From: an uncultured bacterium
GTDB lineage: Bacteria > Cyanobacteriota > Vampirovibrionia > Gastranaerophilales > Gastranaerophilaceae
Reading direction: 5' to 3'
Length of the DNA stretch: 64,000 nucleotides
Assembly: GCA_902777855.1 (NCBI GenBank)
Contig: CACYVN010000003.1
Location: 53,691 to 117,690, forward strand
Part shown: piece by piece, positions 59,869 to 64,000 of the stretch
How the letters are laid out: each line of letters starts with the position of its first letter
How positions within the stretch are numbered: the stretch's first letter is position 1
Program-made: the position numbers and the translations under genes
The notes under the pieces: model-generated
Told to the model about the DNA's origin: nothing
The model's database searches: none
What the model saw: the letters and a program-made list of their open reading frames with translations, nothing else

Positions 59869-61167
59869 TTATTCCCAACGAGAGGTGGCACCGCCCCCGC
59901 CATAACTGCCGCCCCCAAAGCGACCCTTTCCTGCGGAGTTTTCATTACTAATACCTTGGCTTCTATGCTGATGTTGGACATCGTTTCTATTCCCTCTGGC
60001 AGCAGGAGCCTGCGATTTTGTACCGTGTGTTTTACTCCATAAATCTTTATCATTTTTCTGGATATGAGCTTCATTTAATTCAGTACCATCCTGAGCGAAA
60101 TAATGCCATTTACCGTCAATTTGTTTTGCATAACGACCGGTATTACTTCTTACAGTCTGACCTATATTATGATTGCCGTATTTACCTGTCGCCTCTTGTG
60201 TCCCTTTAGTAGTTTTCATACCACTGCTTGAACCAACATAGTTTTTCTTAATATAATCAATTGTAGGAATATCTAATTTTGATTGATCAAATCCTTCTTT
60301 GACCTTACCGCCCTGGAATACACTCGGGTTATTTCGCTCTACATCTTTTGCTAATTTATTTCTGTCTTCTGTACTTAAATAATTTACTTTATTATTTAAT
60401 ATAATATCTGTTACCTGACGAGCAGACATTCCGGGTCTTATTGCACTAAGAACGGCTTTACCATCTTGATTATTTTGTGCAGCTCTATACCAACCATCAG
60501 GACTTCCGCTTCGTCTTGCAGTATGAACTCCGGTATTACCTGTATTTGTAGTTTTTGTTGTTTGATCCGTAGTAGTTTTTGTTGTTTGTTCCGTAGTAGT
60601 TTTTGTTGTTTGTTCCGTAGTAGTTTTTGTTGTTTGATCAGTAGTAGTAGTTGTTGTTGTTTGATCCGTAGTAGTTGTTGTTGTTTGTTCTGTTTTATTA
60701 TAATTATTTAATTCTTCAACAGTCTCGTCAAATGTCATATTGGGCTTACCAATGACTTTACCATCACCAGTAACAGTATATTTACCCGAACCAGTTTCCT
60801 CAATTACAACACTTTTTGATTTGAACAAATTACGCAATTGAGTTAATTGTGAATCACCACCCTGCTGAGGTTGTTCAGGGCCTTGGGATGTTTTATTTGA
60901 TTTTAGCATACCAATCATATCAAACAAACCGCAGCCGCCCATACCCATCATGCCGCCGCCAAATAAGCCCTGTGTCAAACCTGTCATAAAGCCCCAGAAA
61001 CCTGTCGGTCCATTCTGAATGTTAATATTCTCAGTATAAGACATACTGCCACCGCCACCGCCAAATAAACCAATCCGGGGCATAGGTCTGTGATAACAAT
61101 TCGTTCTCAAAGGCCCGTTTGGCATAAATCTTAAGTTAAAGGCTCTGCCCATTCCGACTAAACTCAT
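59869..61167 (-). CDS. Gly/Thr-rich paralogue B of the 'GFWGFMTGLTQGLFGGG' family
   Basis: 432 aa from ATG 61167, which lies 8 nt from AGGAG (the ATG at 61173 is only 2 nt away). It shares with paralogue A 'ENINIQNGP', 'GFWGFMTGLTQGLFGGGM', 'LTQLRNLFKSKSVVIEET', 'RSGSPDGWYRAA', 'NNPSVF' and 'LDIPTIDYIKKN'. In place of the acidic linker it has a Thr/Gln tract built from a 24-bp tandem repeat ('TTKTTEQT' units). The C-terminus ends in a Gly/Arg-rich tail 'GRFGGGSYGGGGATSRWE'. 'YAKQIDGKWHYFAQDGTEL' matches the 'WYYxDxNGK' style. Function unknown. Confidence 0.78.
   Translation of the reverse strand: MSLVGMGRAFNLRFMPNGPLRTNCYHRPMPRIGLFGGGGGSMSYTENINIQNGPTGFWGFMTGLTQGLFGGGMMGMGGCGLFDMIGMLKSNKTSQGPEQPQQGGDSQLTQLRNLFKSKSVVIEETGSGKYTVTGDGKVIGKPNMTFDETVEELNNYNKTEQTTTTTTDQTTTTTTTDQTTKTTTEQTTKTTTEQTTKTTTDQTTKTTNTGNTGVHTARRSGSPDGWYRAAQNNQDGKAVLSAIRPGMSARQVTDIILNNKVNYLSTEDRNKLAKDVERNNPSVFQGGKVKEGFDQSKLDIPTIDYIKKNYVGSSSGMKTTKGTQEATGKYGNHNIGQTVRSNTGRYAKQIDGKWHYFAQDGTELNEAHIQKNDKDLWSKTHGTKSQAPAARGNRNDVQHQHRSQGISNENSAGKGRFGGGSYGGGGATSRWE
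60547..60692 (-). repeat. 24-bp tandem repeat encoding the Thr/Gln tract
   Basis: About six units, near-identical, of the form GTAGTTTTTGTTGTTTG, A or T, then TCC, on the + strand. The last two units are more degenerate. Each encodes an eight-residue TTKTT(E/D)QT unit. Multiples of three keep the frame, so copy number could vary. Confidence 0.88.
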
Positions 61168-61282
61168 AAGCATGTCTCCTCTTATTTATACTTGTATTTA
61201 AATATATAAAGTATATAAAGAGTATATAATTGCTTATATATTTTAAATTGTTAACAATTTGTTACAAAAATATGATTAATTT

Positions 61283-61639
61283 TTACAATTTCCCTTCAAG
61301 CAACCCCAAAATATAAACATATCTCTCTTTATCATTGAGATACCACCAACCGATTAAAGCCTCAAATGCAGTTGCCTGACGATATTCATGCTGAATACCC
61401 CGTCTGCCGACAGGAATGGATAAATTCCTTGCTCTGCGGGATAACTCCTGTTCATTATCGGTTAAATATTCATCTAAAAACTGTAATAAATCACACTGAA
61501 ATTGCGTTTTGACCATTGATGTCGTGAGTTGATGTAATTTTTTTGCATTATTTGTCATAAGAATTGTTTTTTTTCGGATATACAATTCCCATACCGCATC
61601 ACCTAAATATGCGTAATTTCTTAAATTGATTTCCTGCAT
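61283..61639 (-). CDS. mrnC: Mini-ribonuclease III
   Basis: 118 aa. It is a stand-alone RNase III catalytic domain without the double-stranded RNA-binding domain, used for 23S rRNA maturation in Bacillus and Cyanobacteria. Motifs 'NLRNYAYLGDAVWELYIRKK' (catalytic Asp in GDA) and 'QATAFEALIGWWYLND' (Glu in FEALIG). It is usually dimeric. It lies apart from cysS, its usual neighbour in Firmicutes. Confidence 0.93.
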   Translation of the reverse strand: MQEINLRNYAYLGDAVWELYIRKKTILMTNNAKKLHQLTTSMVKTQFQCDLLQFLDEYLTDNEQELSRRARNLSIPVGRRGIQHEYRQATAFEALIGWWYLNDKERYVYILGLLEGKL

Positions 61640-61709
61640 ATTTGGATTTTACTACAAAATATCCTGTTGTAGTATTTTAAAATAAGAAAATTTGTGAGAA
61701 GTTTTTTAA

Positions 61710-62006
61710 ATGAGATTTTTATTTATTGTTATAATATTGTTTAGTCAAATATATATCAAAGCGATTGCAGATACAGAAAGTAAGATTGATTTTACACCTC
61801 TCTATTACAATATATTAGACCTGAACAAAGAGCAAATATCTCAATTTAAAGATGGGAATGAAAGTAAATTAGACACAAGGCAAAAAGCACAGTATAGAAT
61901 CCTTAAACATCTTGAAAGAAAGGATGCTAAAAGAAGTATGAAAAAGAAAGACTATTACAAATCAAACCCGAGAATGAGCGTTTTTGGAGATTTAAACAAG
62001 AAATAG
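61710..62006 (+). CDS. Small hypothetical secreted protein
   Basis: 98 aa. Signal peptide MRFLFIVIILFSQIYIKAIA then DTESK. The mature part is a charged helix, 'LDLNKEQISQFKDGNESKLD', a heptad-like pattern recalling Spy/CpxP-type periplasmic proteins, but it is too short and divergent to name. It is 74 bp upstream of miaB. GAGAAG precedes the ATG. Confidence 0.65.
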   Translation: MRFLFIVIILFSQIYIKAIADTESKIDFTPLYYNILDLNKEQISQFKDGNESKLDTRQKAQYRILKHLERKDAKRSMKKKDYYKSNPRMSVFGDLNKK

Positions 62007-62032
62007 AGTTATGTTTATAGTACAATTATAAG

Positions 62033-62064
62033 CACCCGCCCTAACCCTTCCTCATAAGGGATGG
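62033..62064 (+). repeat. C-rich hairpin upstream of miaB
   Basis: CACCCGCCCTAACCCTTCCT and onward to AAGGGATGG. The small stem CCCTT/AAGGG is similar in style to the REP-like element at 8905-8943. Only a resemblance. Confidence 0.3.
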
Positions 62065-62080
62065 AATAAAAAGGAAGATT

Positions 62081-63406
62081 ATGAAAAAAGTTTATATTGA
62101 AACAATGGGTTGCCAAATGAATAAATCAGATACCGAACGTATGTTCGGAATGCTTTCAAATTTTGGCTACGAAGAAACAAAAGAACCCAAACAAGCCGAT
62201 TTATTAATGGTAAATACCTGTTCAATAAGGCAGTTAAGCGAGGATAAAGCATACAGTCTTATCGGCTTGTGGGGGAAATGGAAAAAAAACAAACCGAATT
62301 TGAAAATCGGTTTTTGCGGCTGTGTTGCACAGCAAAAGGCACAACAAATATTCAAACGTGCCCATTATGTTGATTTTGTGCTTGGAACACATAAAATTTA
62401 TTCACTGCCAAGCATAATAAAACAAATTGAGCAGGGGCAAAAGGTTTGTGAATGCGAAGAAACACACACAACAGAAGATAATGAAGCAGTAAAATACAAT
62501 ATTAATCGAGTAAAATCCGTTAACGCATGGATTCCTATAACAGAAGGCTGTAACAATTTCTGCACTTATTGTATCGTGCCTTACACAAGAGGTCGCGAAC
62601 GTTCACGCCTGCCGGAAACTATCTTAAAAGAAGTCAAAGATGCACTAAATTCAGATTTTAAAGAAATCACACTTTTAGGGCAAAATGTTGACAGTTACGG
62701 AAAAGATTTTAAAGACAGAAAATACAGACTTGCAGATTTACTGCGTGAAGTAAATGCCATTGAAGGCAAATTCAGAATCCGTTTTGTAACATCATACCCG
62801 ACAGACATAACAGACGAACTTATAAAAACCACTCTTGAACTTGATAAGGTATGTGAATATTTTCATATCCCGATGCAATCGGGCGATAGTACAGTCTTGA
62901 AAGCAATGAACAGACGCTATGACAGGGAAAAATATTTTGAAATAGCAAACAAAATAAGAACTATGATACCGGATGTAACGATTACAAGCGATTTTATAGC
63001 CGGTTTCCCTGGAGAAACAGAAGAACAATTTCAAAATACCCTAACTGCAATGGAAGAACTTTGCCTTGACTACTCAAACACCGCAGCATATTCACCAAGA
63101 GAGAAAACCGTTGCAGCTAAATGGACGGACAAATTTATTGACGAAGAAACAAAATTTGAACGTCTTGAACGTCTGAACGAACAAAACCGCAAATGCTGTC
63201 TTGCCTCAAATAAAAAATTTGTCGGAAAAACAATGGAAGTTTTAATCGAAAATTTTGAAGACCACAAAGGGGAAAAAGTCATATCAGGGCGGACTCGAAA
63301 CAACAAAATTGTCCACATTCCATGCAAAAAAGATTTAACAGGCGAATTTATTAAAGTAAAAATTACGGGATGCAAAACATGGTATCTTAACGGCGAAATC
63401 GTATAG
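62081..63406 (+). CDS. miaB: tRNA-2-methylthio-N6-dimethylallyladenosine synthase
   Basis: 441 aa methylthiotransferase. N-terminal UPF0004 domain with 'YIETMGCQMNKSDTERMFGM', 'VNTCSIRQLSEDKAYSLIG' and 'GFCGCVAQQ' (auxiliary cluster Cys). The radical SAM cluster is 'TEGCNNFCTYCIVPYTRGRE' (CxxxCxxC). A C-terminal TRAM domain ends the protein. It acts on i6A37 made by MiaA (encoded at 17910). AAGGAAGA precedes the ATG. Confidence 0.96.
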   Translation: MKKVYIETMGCQMNKSDTERMFGMLSNFGYEETKEPKQADLLMVNTCSIRQLSEDKAYSLIGLWGKWKKNKPNLKIGFCGCVAQQKAQQIFKRAHYVDFVLGTHKIYSLPSIIKQIEQGQKVCECEETHTTEDNEAVKYNINRVKSVNAWIPITEGCNNFCTYCIVPYTRGRERSRLPETILKEVKDALNSDFKEITLLGQNVDSYGKDFKDRKYRLADLLREVNAIEGKFRIRFVTSYPTDITDELIKTTLELDKVCEYFHIPMQSGDSTVLKAMNRRYDREKYFEIANKIRTMIPDVTITSDFIAGFPGETEEQFQNTLTAMEELCLDYSNTAAYSPREKTVAAKWTDKFIDEETKFERLERLNEQNRKCCLASNKKFVGKTMEVLIENFEDHKGEKVISGRTRNNKIVHIPCKKDLTGEFIKVKITGCKTWYLNGEIV

Positions 63407-63532
63407 CCATTATTTATAATGCTTTTGGCTGTATATATTAAGAAATATTAAGCAGATTTTAACAAAAAAAGCAATTATTTTAAAAATATATACTTTATAT
63501 CTATGTAAGAGATAAGAGAGAGATTAAGCATT

Positions 63533-63769
63533 ATGGCTACAGGACAATTCGGAACAATTATTAAACCGACTGCAGGAAGAAAAAATGCAGTAAGAGAGTT
63601 TAGATATTTACAACATAAAGACAGAAGAATGAGATTCAACAATTCACAAGATCCGATTTATTACATCTTCGATTGTATTGAGAATCGCCCTGTAAGTAAG
63701 TTGGCTAAAGAATTTGTTGAAGATGCAATTTTTGATACAATGAATTTCATTTCAAAAGTGGTTGGATAA
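63533..63769 (+). CDS. Small hypothetical protein (78 aa)
   Basis: 78 aa, basic, helical: MATGQFGTIIKPTAGRKNAV at the start and 'VEDAIFDTMNFISKVVG' at the end. No family is recognised. A purine-rich stretch AAGAGAGAGA lies upstream of the ATG. A terminator follows at 63827. Confidence 0.68.
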   Translation: MATGQFGTIIKPTAGRKNAVREFRYLQHKDRRMRFNNSQDPIYYIFDCIENRPVSKLAKEFVEDAIFDTMNFISKVVG

Positions 63770-63826
63770 TCATAAGGAAAAAGAGAAAAGAAAAAAGTTT
63801 GGAAAAGGATAGGAAAAACATTAAAT

Positions 63827-63852
63827 AAGCGGTCAAAAGACCGCTTTTTATT
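63827..63852 (+). terminator. Intrinsic terminator after the 78-aa gene
   Basis: AAGCGGTC / GACCGCTT stem with an AAAA loop and T-run. Confidence 0.9.
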
Positions 63853-63885
63853 TTACATAAATTATATTATCGGTATTGATTCACT

Positions 63886-63946
63886 TTTCTTTCTGATTGC
63901 AATGACCGCTTTCTTTGAGCGGGCAAAGAAAGCGGTCAGAAAGAAA
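63886..63946. repeat. Long palindrome at the right edge
   Basis: Inner 15-bp arms TGACCGCTTTCTTTG / CAAAGAAAGCGGTCA around AGCGGG, extended outward by TTTCTTTC / GAAAGAAA. Part of the stem sequence is shared with the terminator at 63827. It is non-coding and may continue into a repeat beyond the window. Confidence 0.75.
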
Positions 63947-64000
63947 CCCGCAGGCTGATGCTCCGTTCATAAAACATTGTAATTACTCCACATTCAGGCG

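Noticed and set aside
60547..60692. CRISPR array
   Set aside because: The units are head-to-tail without spacers and lie inside an open reading frame; this is a coding minisatellite.

Overview
The window is 64 kb of AT-rich, densely packed bacterial chromosome. It carries housekeeping genes (dnaA, ruvA, recN, rpsA, ispH, pnp, nusB, pyrG, gatC, miaA, miaB, uppS, trxB, ilvD, leuD, thrB), three tRNA genes (Val, Arg, Thr) and many genes with no recognisable family. A TolC-type channel and lipobox or signal-peptide proteins point to a Gram-negative envelope. Three sigma-70-family factors, a lipoprotein resembling the DUF3153/LppM group, a prepilin peptidase with a prepilin-like substrate, and many uncharacterised proteins starting with a shared short N-terminal motif suggest a gut-type non-photosynthetic relative of Cyanobacteria (Melainabacteria/Vampirovibrionia, order Gastranaerophilales). 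That placement is an inference from gene style, not a computed result. No phage, transposase or CRISPR array is visible.

Layout. 1-9.2 kb: tail of a sugar ABC permease, a CoA-disulfide-reductase-like flavoprotein, an FAD oxidoreductase coupled to a MnmD-like methyltransferase (both containing a short embedded repeat), thrB, a GPH-type sugar transporter, then pyrG-gatC with a GC-rich repeat at their junction. 9.3-19 kb: a SigB/SigF-like sigma factor with prepilin peptidase, ruvA and dnaA on the other strand, a second sigma factor in line with gcvPB, a CoA-protein-activase-like gene, a membrane protein and miaA. 19-25 kb: a Cys-rich prepilin-like protein, half of a transketolase, a WecG/TagA glycosyltransferase, an RpoD-like sigma factor and tRNA-Val. 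25-35 kb: rlmD, a RelA/SpoT-like candidate, recN, a SEC-C protein, leuD, a histidine phosphatase, rpsA-ispH. 35-46 kb: a 1138-residue repeat protein, a radical SAM protein, nusB between two copies of an inverted repeat, trxB and a 752-residue coiled-coil-ended protein. 46-55 kb: tolC-like gene, rdgB-uppS, ilvD, small unknown genes, tRNA-Arg, pnp. 55-64 kb: PfkB kinase, a possible zinc metalloprotease, tRNA-Thr, two paralogous Gly/Met-rich proteins, mrnC, miaB.

How the genes work together. MiaA and MiaB make ms2i6A37 on tRNA. RlmD, the MnmD-like enzyme, Mini-III, PNPase, S1 and NusB cover RNA modification, processing and translation. IspH and UppS feed the isoprenoid lipid carrier that WecG-type transferases use. 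PilD processes prepilins such as the 718-residue protein. Convergent gene pairs often overlap at their stop codons, and several promoters sit so close to the start codon that the mRNA should be nearly leaderless.

The most striking unexplained signal is at the tRNA genes. All three carry one or more partial copies of their own 3' end about 80-190 bp downstream, separated by hairpin-rich DNA. By eye, the spacers at tRNA-Val and tRNA-Thr share the same three hairpins, in the same order and with nearly the same spacing, and the stem bases differ in compensating pairs. This looks like a tRNA-end-associated structured element that ordinary annotation would miss. Two further candidates for undescribed biology are the recurring N-terminal motif on unrelated proteins and the paralogous 'GFWGFMTGLTQGLFGGG' proteins.
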